From Glandiceps talaboti (Eukaryota > Hemichordata > Enteropneusta > Spengelidae): 64,000 bases of DNA. This document shows positions 1-16,971 of the stretch, piece after piece. The notes beneath the pieces are model-generated. The model was not told the origin of the DNA and ran no database searches. It saw only the letters and a list, made by a program, of their open reading frames with translations. Numbering within the stretch: position 1 is the stretch's first letter; each line of letters opens with the position of its first letter. Location of the stretch: the NCBI RefSeq assembly GCF_964340395.1, contig NC_135567.1, positions 17,370,306 to 17,434,305 on the forward strand. Direction: 5' to 3'. The position numbers and the translations under genes were made by a program.

Positions 1-828
1 TATCGAAATTAATGCATGGCTAGAAAAACACACAATACATACATGCGTATCATGGACACAATTAAAAGAAGGCAGGGTCATGTTTACAAACGTACGGTGC
101 ATACAAGTAAGCATAATAACTAGAGAGGTCACGTTAACCTATAAAATGGGCGTTTATTGATAATTGATAACCGCGAATAACTGTTGACCTACCACGTACT
201 ATTAATTATAATAGAGTGATTATGGGCATGCCACGGTGTTCAAGGTCATCTAGTCTAGCTGCTAGTCTAAGACATCGGGCTTTCATCTGATAGATATGAG
301 GGCGGAACACTATTCAGTCTATCTCACCAACAACCTCCGGTTGCCTTCACAGTGAGTAGAACAGCCTAAGGGGTCTAGCTGCAACACTAAAGGTCATTGA
401 GCTACAGGGGCCGTCCACAGTCACTTGTAGGCTAATATTCTATTCGAGGATGGTCATGCGAAATACGAAAATACTATAATTATGACGTTATTACCGTTGC
501 AGATACAACACAAATTATGCAATTAAACCGACACCGAGGCTGGACCAATTCAGTAATAAATCAATCTCAACGACCTATCCAAAAATTAACAAATATAACC
601 AAAACATAAAGCACGGTACTAGCCTGTACTAACTGACACGTTCGCTACTTTTTTCTAAGTGTACATTTAATATAAAATATCCATGGTGTCAATAATATTT
701 AGTTTAATTGATAAAATAGACTGGATTAATTCTGAAATATATACCGTTAAATTATGATCCTGACGAGTGATTTACTCACGAAACAGGCTTGTAGAGACGA
801 AAAACCCGACTTGATTTTCTTCTACCCT

Positions 829-948
<120 letters not shown>

Positions 949-1646
949 TTGGTAGTACTGGAACTCTTTCTTGGGTGTGTACTACCAAAACTATTACGCT
1001 CTGCCACTGCGGTATAGAGCACTGTCTTATAGCAGATTGATACTCACCGAGTTATATATATATATATATATATATAGGTCGACTTTTTTATGGTAGCGCT
1101 GCGTAGTATGAGCATGGTCATCATAATTAATTCACACTAAGAATCCTAACGTCATTAACAATTTTTTTGTCTGCTAATGACATAATGTCACGTGAAGCCC
1201 TTTTCGGATCTTGACTATGGAGGGGCAATTTAAATGTAGATGTATTCCTTTGGAAACGGGATAGGAAACTCATTTTGGACAAATAGTGTTACAGCCAATA
1301 AGGACGTCACGTGATGGCATGCACATAGCACGTAATAATTCATTAGTATTAGTCATAATACCCAACATAGGCATTGTCACAAAAAATATTGACTGGTACA
1401 ACGTCATTAGCAAAACAGTTAATACCATGTGACTAGGTATTGACAAATCACAAAACGGGATATTAATGAGGTGTGTTACAATATTTATTATCCTATGATA
1501 GCCAGTATGTCATTTTAAATTTGATATTATTCATTGACTTATACGTATTATAGACTGTCATTTGAAGTGATATATAACAGCAATCATAAATTTATTTACA
1601 TTAGTGTTATTTTTCTGTCCTTACATTTCAGTGTATATAGATAATT

Positions 1647-4805
<3,159 letters not shown>

Positions 4806-4974
4806 TTTATGCAAAGGTAACTATACATTTAACCTCACCGAGAGGGTACCTTTACAATAATATAGATAATTCTAACTGTGTGATGTTGCCATGATGATGT
4901 AGTACTCTCAATCAGGTATAAGAAACTTTCTATAATTCTCCATTTTTTATCTAACTATCGAGATATTAGGCTAA

Positions 4975-5545
4975 CCAACCAACCAACCAACAACCAACCC
5001 AAACATCGATCCAACTACACTTCAATCCGTCCATCCATCCGTCCATCCCTTTATCTATCTATCTACCCAAGATGTCATCCCTCGATCCCTCGATCCCTCT
5101 CTCCATCTTTCTACCCATCAACAAACATAATCATCGATACAACTTCACCCCCATCCCTCCACCCATGCCTGTATCCATCCATCCATCCATCCATCCATCC
5201 ATCCATCCATCCATCCATCATCCATCTCCATATACCAAACCATCCATCAATTCCTCTATCCCCTCATCCATCCATCCATCCATCCATCCATCCATCCATC
5301 CATCTATCCAACCAATCAATCAACCAACCAACCAACCAACCAACCAACCAACCAACCAACCATCCACCAATCCATCCATCCATCCATCCCTACATACATT
5401 CCTTCCTCTATCCGCCACCCATCCATTCCTCCATCCACACTCCATCTCTCCACTCATCCACCCACCCAACCAACACCCATCCACACACGCCCACCATCCC
5501 AACCCCCATCCATCCATTCATCCATCCATTTATATATCAAACCAC
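4975..5545. repeat. (ATCC)n / (CAAC)n compound microsatellite
   Basis: Imperfect CCAT, CCAAC and CATC repeats fill the stretch after the gene A stop codon. They create long open frames rich in HPSI/NQPT on one strand and WMDG on the other; these are simple-repeat artefacts. Confidence 0.95.
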
Positions 5546-5908
5546 CAATCAAACCATCAATCAATCCATTCTCAAACATTTTCCAGTTAAGTTAATTTAA
5601 TAACTGATTATAAATATTCGTTACCTTATAAAGTAAAATAATTGTAGATATTTTATTAGGTGATATGAAATCATTTGATTACTCTCCAGTGGTATTCAAT
5701 TTAAATATAATATAAATTCACATTCTTGATATGATAATGATAGCTTAGTATATATAATTATGACAGCGTTAGTATTTAATTAATCTTTAAGACTTTACCA
5801 GACATATCTTTTTCAAAGATATCCATTTAAATATGTAAATTCACAGAGGTATAACAATTAAAATATGTAAATCCATTTAAATATGTAAATTCACATATTC
5901 TTTTTCAG

Positions 5909-5960
5909 GAAATTGGAGTTCAATCCAGAAAACCGGATATTCATCTTAATATAAGCCGAC
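5909..5960 (+). other. Probable 3' UTR exon of gene A
   Basis: A tttttcag acceptor followed by gaaattggagttcaatccag aligns with the last exon of gene C (22901 onward, gaaaactagaatgcaatcca). In gene A the stop codon already lies in exon 4 and a donor-like aaggtaac sits just after it (about 4815). This exon would therefore be purely untranslated. The 3' limit is not visible. Confidence 0.5.
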
Positions 5961-6078
5961 GTTTAACATCTGTTGACAGGAGTGAAGACATGAATATATA
6001 CTTTGACTATAGTTTTTAGCACAACTGAACTGATAAGGTTTAGTAGTGCTATAGACATGGTGCGGTGTCTGTCCGTCT

Positions 6079-6080
6079 GG

Positions 6081-6137
<57 letters not shown>

Positions 6138-6150
6138 TGTGTGTATGTGG
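6079..6150. repeat. (GT)n microsatellite
   Basis: About 70 bp of GT with two TATG interruptions. Confidence 0.95.
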
Positions 6151-6399
6151 ATGACTTAAAGTCAAAAACCACCAGACCAATTGTCTTGGTATTTGGTAGG
6201 ACTTAAAAACTACTGAGCAGATTGGTCTGAAATTTGGTGGGGACGTTTTTAGGGGTGTTGAGGTTTGTTCATGACATGATGATTCCATCAGTAATATGTA
6301 AATTATAGCTAACTTTGTGTCTTTTTAGTCAAATATCTTAAATTCAGAAAACTACTTAGCAGATTTATAGGGATGAAGAAATATTAAGCATATAATGAT

Positions 6400-7170
6400 C
6401 TCATCAGTAATATGCAAATTACGTGTAAATATGAATTTTGGTCAAAAACTTATATCTCAAAATGCATTTGGTCAATGAGACTAAAATTTGGTGAGACGTT
6501 TCTTCTAGAAGTGATTTTCTACAGATTACTTTCAAAATATTGGCCTAGCAACCATGACTATGCCCATAGCAACAACCAATCGCCAGTATATTTTGCTAAA
6601 ATAACAACATCGTCTTGGAGGAAACCATGACCACGCCCATAGCAACATTCAAATAATTGTGTATATTACAAATATAGCGACTGGGATTCTCAGACAAGTT
6701 TCACCCACCATAGAGAATAGTGGTCTCAGGATAAGTGAACAAACATTCAAAAAGTGTATGCAAATGTGCATAGCAACAAGACCACGCCCATGGCAACAGC
6801 CAAATGATCACATTTATTGCAAAGATAACAATAGGGATTAATAGATAAGTGAATAAACATTCACAAAATGTATTTGAATGTGCATAGCAACAAGACCACG
6901 CCCACAGCAACATCCATATGATCGTATATATTCCAAAGGTAACAACGGGGATTAATACACAACTGAATAAACATCCCAAGTGTATGCAAATATGCATAGC
7001 AACAAGACCACGCTCATAGCAACAGCTATATGATCGTATATATCGCAAAGATAACATCAGATATTCAGAGACAAATGAACAAACATTCAGAAAATGTATG
7101 CAAATATGTCTAGCAGCATGACCACACATATTGCAAAGATAACAACAGTATTGGAATGACAAATGAATAA
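6400..7170. repeat. Diverged ~112-bp tandem repeats with CCATAGCAAC cores
   Basis: Several imperfect copies each contain gcatagcaacaagaccacgc, then gcccatrgcaac, then a TTGCAAAGATAACA block. Open frames over this stretch are repeat-derived. No gene was seen between 5960 and 9458. Confidence 0.75.
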
Positions 7171-7976
7171 TTATTCAGTAAATGAACATCAGTACCTAGT
7201 ATAGATCAGCAGGTGGATAAACAATTTTAAACACGGTATATGTGCAATACCATTGGCGCTATTTTCATTGGCTGTAGAAAGTATAACTTGAATCAATTGC
7301 AAGGATAGTGCTGTTTGATACAACTGACGCAATATATTTAAAATGTCTTTGGTAGTTATCTGATTTCTGATTGGCTGTTTTAGGAGTTTTATTAATAACA
7401 AATAAAGTGGCTGTACATATTTTTGTACTTGGTTGTGAATTTGTCATTGTTTCCAGGACCTGTACTACAACAATTACCCCCACATAAAATGTCACTAGGT
7501 ATATTATAATTTTTTTTATTAGGACTAAGGCACGTCTAAATTCACTTTCTATCCGTTTATTATCATATTACCACATTAAGATAGGTTACTGCCAAACTAG
7601 AGTGACTATAGAGTTTCAAATATGGCGTAATTACATTCAATTTTAAAATAGGTGGGGTAGGTAGATTTTTTATTTTATTTTATCATATATTTTTTTTCAT
7701 GTGTGAGTGTCTATTTCAGGTTTTCCATTGTTTTCCAAATGGTCTCTGTATTGTTTATTTCTTCCCATCAGATGTACAGCCATTACAGATTGGAAGAATA
7801 GTTTTAAATTGTCTTTTTAACTTGATGTCAGCTTCCGCATCCACTATTTCTAGCGAGGCTTCACGATTTTCACGATTTTATTATTATTTTTCTCAAATAT
7901 GTAAAAATAAGTTTAGGGTCGGCGTGGAAAACTAGCTGGGTAGGGTAACTGGAACCAAACAACTTTTGTTCATTTG

Positions 7977-8306
7977 GCCTTACTATAGTTTGAACGGAGT
8001 TTTCGACATCTCACACAACGGTATTAGTAAAATTTCTACAAAACAAAAAACAGACACGCATACAAAGTGATACATTTTATCTTTGCTGCACACTCATCCA
8101 CATCATTGACAGACGAAACAAACTTGACTGAAACACAAAACTGTTCATAAGTAAGAAGAGTGTCGTTCAGTTTGACTTTACCGAACAACGCAGGTTTTCG
8201 CGGGTACTCTGACCCCAGGAGGGATGGACTTCTTGGGAGACAAGTGTTTATATACTTAAAGAACTATCCAGTATAAATAAAGATTATTAGATTATTATTA
8301 TTGTTG
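7977..8306 (+). mobile_element. SINE-like element, unit A
   Basis: The 3' half (about 8155-8300) contains tttcgcgggtactctgacc, ggacttcttgggag and aaagaactatccagtata, ending in an (ATT)n tail. The same blocks recur at about 14440-14757 (+) and, inverted and better preserved, at 23353-23870. A dispersed 3' body with a simple-repeat tail is typical of SINEs. The 5' limit is uncertain. Confidence 0.6.
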
Positions 8307-8540
8307 TTGAGTCTGTATTTTATTTGTAAATTACATCATGCCACTTAGTGTAAAGGCTATAGTCTCTCTGGTTTGGTAGTAATTAAATCCATGTGTTTAT
8401 CAATCACCTCATACTACCTTATTACTTCTGTATTTTATTTGTAAATTACATCGTGTCACTTAGTGTAAAGGCTATAGTCTCTCTGGTTTGGTAGTAATTA
8501 AATCCATGTGTTTATCAATCACGTCATACTAACTTTATAA
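8306..8540. repeat. ~115-bp satellite, two copies (unit A)
   Basis: Two copies of a unit containing tctctctggtttggtagtaa and aaattacatcgtgtcactta directly follow the SINE-like tail. The same satellite has about eight copies in unit B. Confidence 0.9.
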
Positions 8541-8881
8541 TAAGTCAGTGGTGTTGTAGAACGTTCTGACTTTGAACCCTGTTGACCCCAATTACTTCAA
8601 TGGAGGCTTGTTTCAACCCTGCTTTAATATTGTCATATAGGCAATGGGTGACAAATTCTTTATCTGAGCAGACGGCATACACTAGGCGGACAATACAATA
8701 TACTATCAATATGCGTCCCTAAGCTCTGATTGTAATGACATCACCCCATGTATGGCCAGTTACGTACATTGGGTTATAAATGGCCGAATTATGTAGAGGG
8801 GGAGATGTGAAGGAACTTAAAAAAAACCTTACACGGCATAGCATTGGATATAAAGTGATAGTATAGTCATATTAAGTTGGA

Positions 8882-8883
<2 letters not shown>

Positions 8884-8946
<63 letters not shown>

Positions 8947-9010
8947 CGCGCGCGTGCGTGCGCGTGTGGGTGGATGTGTGCGTGCGTGCGTGCCTGCGTA
9001 CCATTTGGGA
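8884..9010. repeat. (GT)n followed by alternating GC/GT tract
   Basis: About 60 bp of GT is followed by a tract of gcgcgcgtgcgtgcgcgtg type. This alternating purine-pyrimidine sequence has Z-DNA potential. A counterpart lies at about 15942-16015 in unit B. Confidence 0.9.
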
Positions 9011-9899
9011 TAGTGTGAGTGTGTGCGTACGTCTGCGTATTTAAATAATTTTGTTTGGCGTTAAAATACATTCACCTCTCCATCCCCTCCCCGACAGAAA
9101 ATGACCGTCCCTTACCCAGTGCAATTCAATATAACGTTCATCACATCAACAACGTGACCTCGTTGCAATCAGCTCTCAGGGACATACCGTGACATTGTCA
9201 AGTAAACGCTGTCTTGTCAGGTAAGCAGTTTGTCATTATTTTCACCAAAGGGTCCCTAACGTTCTATGTTCTGACCTTTGACACGCCAGTCATCATGAAC
9301 ATGGATATGCTATGTAATGTTTACCATATACGAACTAAAAGCATGTAGTAAACATTCTTCATTCGCTTGTAAACTGTAGGCATGTATCTTTCCACAACCG
9401 TTAAAAATTATAGAAATATGAGTTTGTCATTTACAGAGGGGAGGGTTGTGTAACGAACTATCGAAATTAATGCATGGCTAGAAAGAGAACTATGCAATAC
9501 AAGTGAATGTGTCTCATGAATATCATTAAAATAATGCGGGGTCATAGGTCAACGTACACTGCATACAAGTAACTTTAGAGGTCACAATAACCTCAGACAA
9601 CTAGAACTTCTACTTATGAGAGCAATAATCCATAAAATTGAGTGTATCTGAAATTGCGAATAACTATTCACTTACCACTTACTATTAATTACAATAGAGT
9701 GATTATGGGCCCGCCGAGGTGGATACGCAGGGTTCAAACAAGTTCATCGAATTATGGAGGCCTTCTAGTGATTTTGCCGACCACTGTATTTAGTTACTTA
9801 TCTGTGTCTAACTGTAGACCTACAATACTGTGCTATGTAATCACGATGAGTGACTTATCATGGGAGAAATAAGAAAGTCAACTAATTATAATATAGTCA

Positions 9900-10140
9900 T
9901 TATGTTACGATATGTTATGTAGTTAGGTTATATGTTGTTACGTTATGTGATGTTATCTTATGTTATGTTATTTTACATTACATTACGTTATGTTACGTTG
10001 TTATGTTATGTTCTGTTATTTTATGTTGTGTTATGTTATTATGTTATGTTATGTTGTGTTGTGTTGTGTTGTGTTGTGTTGCGTTGTGTTGTGTTGTGTT
10101 GTGTTCTGTTATGTTGTTCTGTTATGTTATGTTAATGTAT
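9900..10140. repeat. (TTATG)n/(TTGTG)n pentanucleotide array
   Basis: Imperfect five-base repeats. A shorter version (about 17095-17260) is at the same place in unit C. Confidence 0.9.
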
Positions 10141-10271
10141 ATAATATGCTATGCATTGTTAAGTCGCAGGTCGGTTGGAATGTAGTCCCGCTCGTAGACG
10201 ATGTAAGGGACTCGATTCTAACAATAACATCGTTCAGTTTGAAAAAAACAGAAAAGACAGAATGAAATACT

Positions 10272-10440
<169 letters not shown>

Positions 10441-10817
10441 TTCTCACTCAGGCCTAACGAAAAAAAAATGTGTGCATAGTACATAATCATTCACTCGTTG
10501 TTGCAATTTGTAATGATATCCACACAGGCATCACATCACGAAAATTGTTGACTGGTACATTTGAATATTAAACAGTGCAAAAAAAGAACCCCCACGTGAC
10601 TAGGCATTGACAAATCACAAAACGGGAAATTAATTAGATATGTTACAAATTACTTTGACTTCTTATAACCAGTATGTCATTTTAAATTTGATAGTATTCA
10701 TTTACTTATACTTGTTATAGACTGTCGCATTTTGAATATCATCTAACGACAATATCAAATTTATTTACAATACAGTTATTTCTTTCTGTCCTTACATTTC
10801 AGTGTCCATAGATAATT

Positions 10818-12160
10818 ATGATGGTGCCGGTCTTCTTCTTTGCTGTCTTCATTGGATGTTTCCATGGCAACGTTGCAGGTAATATAACAAGTCAAAAATT
10901 GCTTTTCAAAACCTACATGAAATTTGCATATTTATTTCAAAGTGTAGGGCTCTACTTATACTATGGTGACAACAGTTCCAGCTGCTGCAGTGTGACGTAT
11001 GCGTATTGTTGGCTAAGGTCTGTAACAGGAATGATAGCACTAGGGCTGTAACAGTTATGATCATAAGCAAGTGTCTGGACTGCTGGATCAGCTCAATGTC
11101 ACCTCTCACCACTGAGTTAGAGGAGCTCCAAGTCGCCTCTCACCACTGAGTTGGAGGAGATCCAAGTCACCTCTCACCACTGAGTTGGAGGAGCTCTAAG
11201 TCACCTCTCACCACTGAGTTAGAGGAGCTCCAAGTCGCCTCTCACCACTGAGTTGGAGGAGATCCAAGTCACCTCTCACCACTGAGTTAGAGGAGCTCCA
11301 AGTCACCTCTCACCACTGAGTTGGAGGAGATCCAAGTCACCTCTCACCACTGAGTTGAAGGAGCGCTAAGTCACCTCTCACCACTTAGTTGGAGGAGCCC
11401 TAAGTCACCTCTCACCACTGAGCTAGGGGAGCTCCAAGTCACCTCTCACCACTGAGTTGGAGGAGCTCTAAGTCACCTCTCACCACTGAGCTAGAGGAGC
11501 TCAAAGTCACCTCTCACCACTGAGTTAGGGGAGCTCCAAGTCACCTCTCACCACTGAGTTGGAGGAGATCCAAGTCACCTCTCACCACTGAGCTAGAGGA
11601 GCTTGACCTTAACTGAGAAAGCGTTGAAAGTGTTTTTGAATAAATTTAAACAGATTATTTCTAACGACAGGTGACATCTTAATAAATGCAGTCAAGATTA
11701 TTTTTATACTATTTCTATTCTAGAAATAACCATAGCCGACGGTAGCCTTGCCATTGAAGATTTGGGTCGTGTACGGATCAATGCAAACTACGGCACACGA
11801 GTAACCTTTTCGCTAAAATTTATGAACAGTCTATCATCAACTGATACTGTGAGTTCGTATAACTTGGATGTCTATCTCTCCAATGATCCAACACTGTCGT
11901 TGAAGTCCGACAAATACACGATCAGTGACGCAGCTTTTCCAATTCAAGTGGAGCCTAAGAATGATTATGGTACATTGGTCACAGGCCTGACAACTACAAT
12001 AATTTCCAGTTACAGGAACTGTTACTTTTATTCCTATTTCTGTGCTGTATATGATAGATATCGTACAAATGGTTGGCAATGTACCTACATAAGAGATAAT
12101 ATAGTTTGTCCAGGTTAGTTTAGCGTTTACTTTCCATAAAATGTTGTTTGTCATTTAATA

Positions 12161-12195
<35 letters not shown>

Positions 12196-12370
12196 TAGAA
12201 ACCAATGATTCAAGTTCAATATTGTTAGGCGTACCAATACTTTGAATATAGTCAATATAACATAGCTTTCTTTTAATTAATAATTTCAACTTCATAACGA
12301 CAGTATTTGCCGAGTCGAAAGCACATTTTTGATTCTAACCACCCTCTCTCTGTATCTGTCTCCCTCTCCC

Positions 12371-12448
<78 letters not shown>

Positions 12449-12468
12449 CCTCTCTCTCTCGCTCTCTC

Positions 12469-12554
<86 letters not shown>

Positions 12555-13976
12555 ACACAGAGACAGAAGCAGTTGCTCTAAAGATAACAAACCCAAGTCC
12601 CTCGTCAATCAATTACCTGACAACAGCATACACAGACATCACATTTCAAATCGACGGCTACAGATTATACGATCAAGCTTCTGTGACTGGTGTTAAATTG
12701 TACTTCACTAATGGTAATGATATGAATGACGTCAACACTACCTACGAAAGTGATGAAATCTCTGTGGTTGGCATGACAACTACTGATTATAGAACACCAA
12801 CTTACTTTACACTTACACCTCTTGTGGCGTCTCCTAAAGTTGATGTCCCAAACTGTGCACATTACACCCATCTCTGTGCTGTTCTTGTACCTGAAGCCGG
12901 TGTAAGTGTTAATAATGATGTGTGTATTCCCCTTGGAACCAACGATGACCAAGGTGGGACTATAATATGTCCAGATGGTAAGATTGTCATTTTATTTGTT
13001 TGTTTATCATATCGAAAATTCACGTGACCTGTGTACAAACCTAGCATGGCAAGATACTGGTTTGTTTACCTGTTGTGTCACTTGACTTAGTTACTTATGT
13101 CACGTGTTTTTACTTATCTTATTCAACTTGTTTATTTACTTATCGAATCATAAGACTCGTCTATTTACCATGTCACGTGACTAGTTTGTATACTTACATC
13201 TTGTGACGTGTATTGTCTTACCATGTCACGTGACTTTAATATTTACTTATCATCTCACGCGACTTATTTACTTACCATGTCATGTGTCTCGTTTATTTGC
13301 ACATCAAGTCATAAGACTTCTTTATTTATCATGTCACGTGACTCGTTTATAAACTAGTACTTACGTCATGGGACGTGCATTGCCTTGCTATATCACTTGA
13401 CTTATTTACTTATCTTGTGATGCGACTTATTCACTTACCATGTCACGTGACTCATGTACTTCTTATCTTATGTGACTCGTTTATTTACTTTCAATGTTGC
13501 GTCACTTGCTTATTTACTTATGTCATGTGACTTGATTAGTTACTTATTATGTCATGTGACTTGATTAGTTATTTATGTCATGTGACTTGATTTATTAGTT
13601 ACTTGTTATGTCATGTGACATTTTATTGCGTTATGTCGTGTTTATACACCATGTTACGTGACTTGTTCATTTACTTATCAGCTGTTTCATAGATGAGGGC
13701 AGTATTCACTTATGACAGTTTTTAATCTCGCAAACCAGAACTGATTTACTTCTGAGACACTGCAAAATATCAAGTGTCTTGGAAGGTGTCGTAAAAGAGG
13801 CTGTTTTACGACGATGTCAGTTTTGTGATCAGAGTCATTCTGTTTTTATTAAAGATGGTGATGGTGAAAGTTATAATGAAAGTTGTAATTGTACATGCAG
13901 TGGATTTAGTATCAATGGCAACATATTCATATTGATTGGTGCATCTATCCTTGCAATGGTGACGGCTTTCAAATGA
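10818..13976 (+). CDS. Secreted two-module protein, paralog B (unknown family)
   Basis: Exons 10818-10878, 11724-12113, 12561-12977 and 13855-13976 join in frame to 329 codons, with all introns in phase 1. The architecture matches gene A: signal peptide, module 1 (NC-x6-C near its end, closing with CPG), module 2 (PNCAHYTHLCAVL), and a Cys-containing linker (SCNCTCSG). A hydrophobic tail ends TAFK. The exon-4 acceptor lies six bases downstream of gene A's equivalent because the ancestral AG is lost; the new AG (ttaaag) keeps the frame and removes two residues. The (CT)n tract at about 12437-12550 again abuts the exon-3 acceptor. The family is unknown; a cell-surface role is inferred from the signal peptide and tail only. 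Confidence 0.82.
11097..11602. repeat. 34-bp minisatellite, intron 1 of gene B
   Basis: About 15 copies of a unit containing aagtcacctctcaccactga and gttggaggagctcc. About six diverged copies occupy the same intron in gene C (18560-18760). Gene A has only a remnant near 2590-2640. Confidence 0.95.
12366..12550. repeat. (TGTC)n then (CT)n at exon-3 acceptor, gene B
   Basis: The tetranucleotide tract grades into CT dinucleotide ending 10 bp before the acceptor AG of exon 3. Confidence 0.95.
13030..13680. repeat. Diverged CACGTG-containing repeats, intron 3 of gene B
   Basis: Imperfect repeats of the form TATTTACTTA followed by TCACGTGACT or TCATGTGACT. They correspond to the intron-3 arrays of gene C but are older and irregular. 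Confidence 0.85.
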
Positions 13977-14439
13977 TTTATGTTAAGGTAACTATGCAGT
14001 TCAAAGTATTAAGAGGGTAATTTTACAATAATATAAACAAACTATTAAACGGTTACCATGACAATGTAGGACGCTCGATCAAATTTGAGACTTTGTAAAA
14101 GTAGTAAAAAATATCATTTTTAAGTACCCCAAATCTGCTAAAATAGAAATTGAGTCGTATCAACTTGGCATGAATAAATTTGGCTACAAGTTCACAAGGA
14201 CAAGCACATGAAATATCTTTGTTAGGCCAACCAATCAGTTTGCGATTATACTATTACTAGTGTTGCGCCGGACCGGAGTTTAGATAAAACGTATGGAAAA
14301 AAGGCGCGAGCGACTGTCGACAGTCTAGTTTAATATCTTAAATTTAGAAAACTATGTAGCAGATTTATAGGGATAAAGAAATATTAAGCATATAATGATG
14401 TCATCAGTAATATGCAAATCAGGTGTAAACATATGACTT

Positions 14440-14757
14440 TTCTACATCTCACACAACGGTATAGTAAAATTTTTACAAAACAAAAAACAGACACGCATAC
14501 AAAGTCATACATTTTATCTTTGCTGTACACTCATCAACAGCATTGCCGGATGAAACAGGCTTGACTGGAACACAACACTGTTCATGAGTAAGAAGAGTGT
14601 CGTTCAGTTTGACTATCGAACAATGCAGGTTTTCCCAGGTACTCTGACCCCATGAGGGATGACCCTCACTGGACTTCTTGGGAGACAAGTGTTTATGTAC
14701 TTAAAGAACTATCCAGTATAAATAAAGATTATTATTAGTATTAGATTATTATTATTG
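14440..14757 (+). mobile_element. SINE-like element, unit B
   Basis: This copy is homologous to 7977-8306, with the blocks cccaggtactctgacc, ggacttcttgggag and aaagaactatccagtata and an (ATT)n tail. Being inside the duplicated unit, it was probably copied with it rather than inserted independently. Confidence 0.6.
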
Positions 14758-15668
14758 TTGAGTCTGTATTTTATTTGTAAATTACATCGTGTCACTTAGT
14801 TTGAAGGCAATAGTCTCTCTGGTTTGGTAGTAATTAAATCCATGTGTTTATCAATCACTTCATACTACCTTATTACTTCTGTATTTATTTGTAAATTACA
14901 TCGTGCCACTTAGTTTGAAGGCAATAGTCTCTCTGGTTTGGTAGTAATTAAATCCATGTGTTTATCAATCACTTCATACTACCTTATTACTTCTGTATTT
15001 ATTTGTAAATTACATCGTGTCACTTAGTGTAAAGGCTATAGTCTCTCTGGTTTGGTAGTAATTAAATCCATGTGTTTATCAATCACTTCATACTACCTTA
15101 TTACTTCTGTATTTATTTGTAAATTACATCGTGCCACTTAGTTTGAAGGCAATAGTCTCTCTGGTTTGGTAGTAATTAAATCCATGTGTTTATCATTCAC
15201 TTCATACTACCTTATTACTTCTGTATTTATTTGTAAATTACATCGTGCCACTTAGTTTAAAGGCAATAGTCTCTCTGGTTTGGTAGTAATTAAATCCATG
15301 TGTTTATCATTCACTTCATACTACCTTATTACTTCTGTATTTATTTGTAAATTACATCGTGCCACTTAGTTTGAAGGCAATAGTCTCTCTGGTTTGGTAG
15401 TAATTAAATCCATGTGTTTATCATTCACTTCATACTACCTTATTACTTCTGTATTTATTTGTAAATTACATCGTGCCACTTAGTTTGAAGGCAATAGTCT
15501 CTCTGGTTTGGTAGTAATTAAATCCATGTGTTTATCATTCACCTCATACTATCTTATTACTTCTGTATTATATTTGTAAATTACATCGTGTCACTTAGTG
15601 TAAAGGCTATAGTCTCTCTGGTTTGGTAGTAATTAAATCCATGTGTTTATCAATCACGTCATACTACC
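14757..15668. repeat. ~115-bp satellite, about eight copies (unit B)
   Basis: A head-to-tail array with a period of about 114-115 bp, starting directly at the SINE tail. Copies alternate between a gtttgaaggcaa and a gtgtaaaggcta variant, suggesting recent amplification of more than one sub-unit. Confidence 0.95.
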
Positions 15669-16778
15669 TTTATAATAAGTCAGTGGTGTTGAAGAACGTT
15701 CTGCCTTTGAACCCTGTTGACCCCAATTACACCAATGAAGGTTTGTTTCAACCCTGCTTTAATATTGTCATATAGGCAAAGGATGACAAATTCTTTATCA
15801 GAGCAGACGACATACACTAGGTGAACAATATGATATAGGTTAGGAAAGGCCGAATTATGTAGAGGGGAGGTGTGAACGAACTTTAATCTTGCATGACATA
15901 ACACTGGATAAATAAACAGATAGTCGTATTATGTCGGAATATGTGTGTGTGTGTATGTGTGCGTGCGCGCACGCGCGTGTATGTGTGTGCGTGGGTGCGT
16001 GCGTGCGTGCGTGCCTTTGGGGATGGTGAGAATGTGTGCTTGCGTGTGTGTATACTAAATAACCTTGTATGGCATCACAAAACATTCAACTCTCCATCCC
16101 CTCCCTAACATAAAATGACCGTCCCTTACCCAGTGCAATTCAATACGACGTTCACATCAACGACGTGACCTCATTGCAATCAGCTCTCAGGGACATAGTC
16201 ACACTGTCAAGTAAACGCTGTCTTGTCAGGTAAGTAATTTGTCATTATTTTCACAAACGTGTAGTTTATCCTTAAAAGTAAATGTTTTCTGATCCTTTGC
16301 ACGCACATCATCATTAGCATGGATATGGTATCTTATATTCACTATAATACTAACTAAAAGCAAGTAGTAAACATTCTCCATTCGCTTGTAAACTGTCGGC
16401 ATGTATCTGTTCACAGCCTTTAAAAATTGTAGAAATATGAGTTTGTAATTAACAGAGGGGAGGGTTGTGTAACGAGCTATTGAAATTAATACAAGAAAGA
16501 GAACTATGCAATGCAAGTCACGTGTCTCGTGAATATCATCATAAGAACAGGGTTATATATGTCAACGTACACTGCATACGTTAGAAGCAAGCATAATTGA
16601 ACTGCAGAAGTCACGATAACCTCAGATAAATGGAACTTCTTGTTGTCTGAGCAATAACCCATAAAATTGAGAGGTTATCGAAAATTGCAAATAACTGTTG
16701 ACGTATCACTTACTATCAATTATAATAGAGTGATGGTGGGCATACCAAGGTGGAAACACCAGCTAGGTTAAACCACAA

Positions 16779-16971
16779 GGGCGTGTAATATTTCATAGAT
16801 TGTTGTTTTCTTATTGCTTAGAATGTCGTTTTCTTAGGAAAATATCGTACGAACCTTGCTGCTACAAATGTATCAATCTCTATACTTCCCCTTACATATA
16901 TATTAATCAAAAGGTTGTTATATTTAGTCTGTAGACCTGGAAAACAACAGTCTATGAAATATTACACGCCC
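16779..16971. mobile_element. 193-bp MITE, unit C only
   Basis: Perfect 21-bp terminal inverted repeats begin GGGCGTGTAATATTTCATAG, and the match extends imperfectly to about 32 bp. The interior is non-coding. Units A and B carry the flanking sequence without the insert, so the empty site is visible in the same window. Confidence 0.85.
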
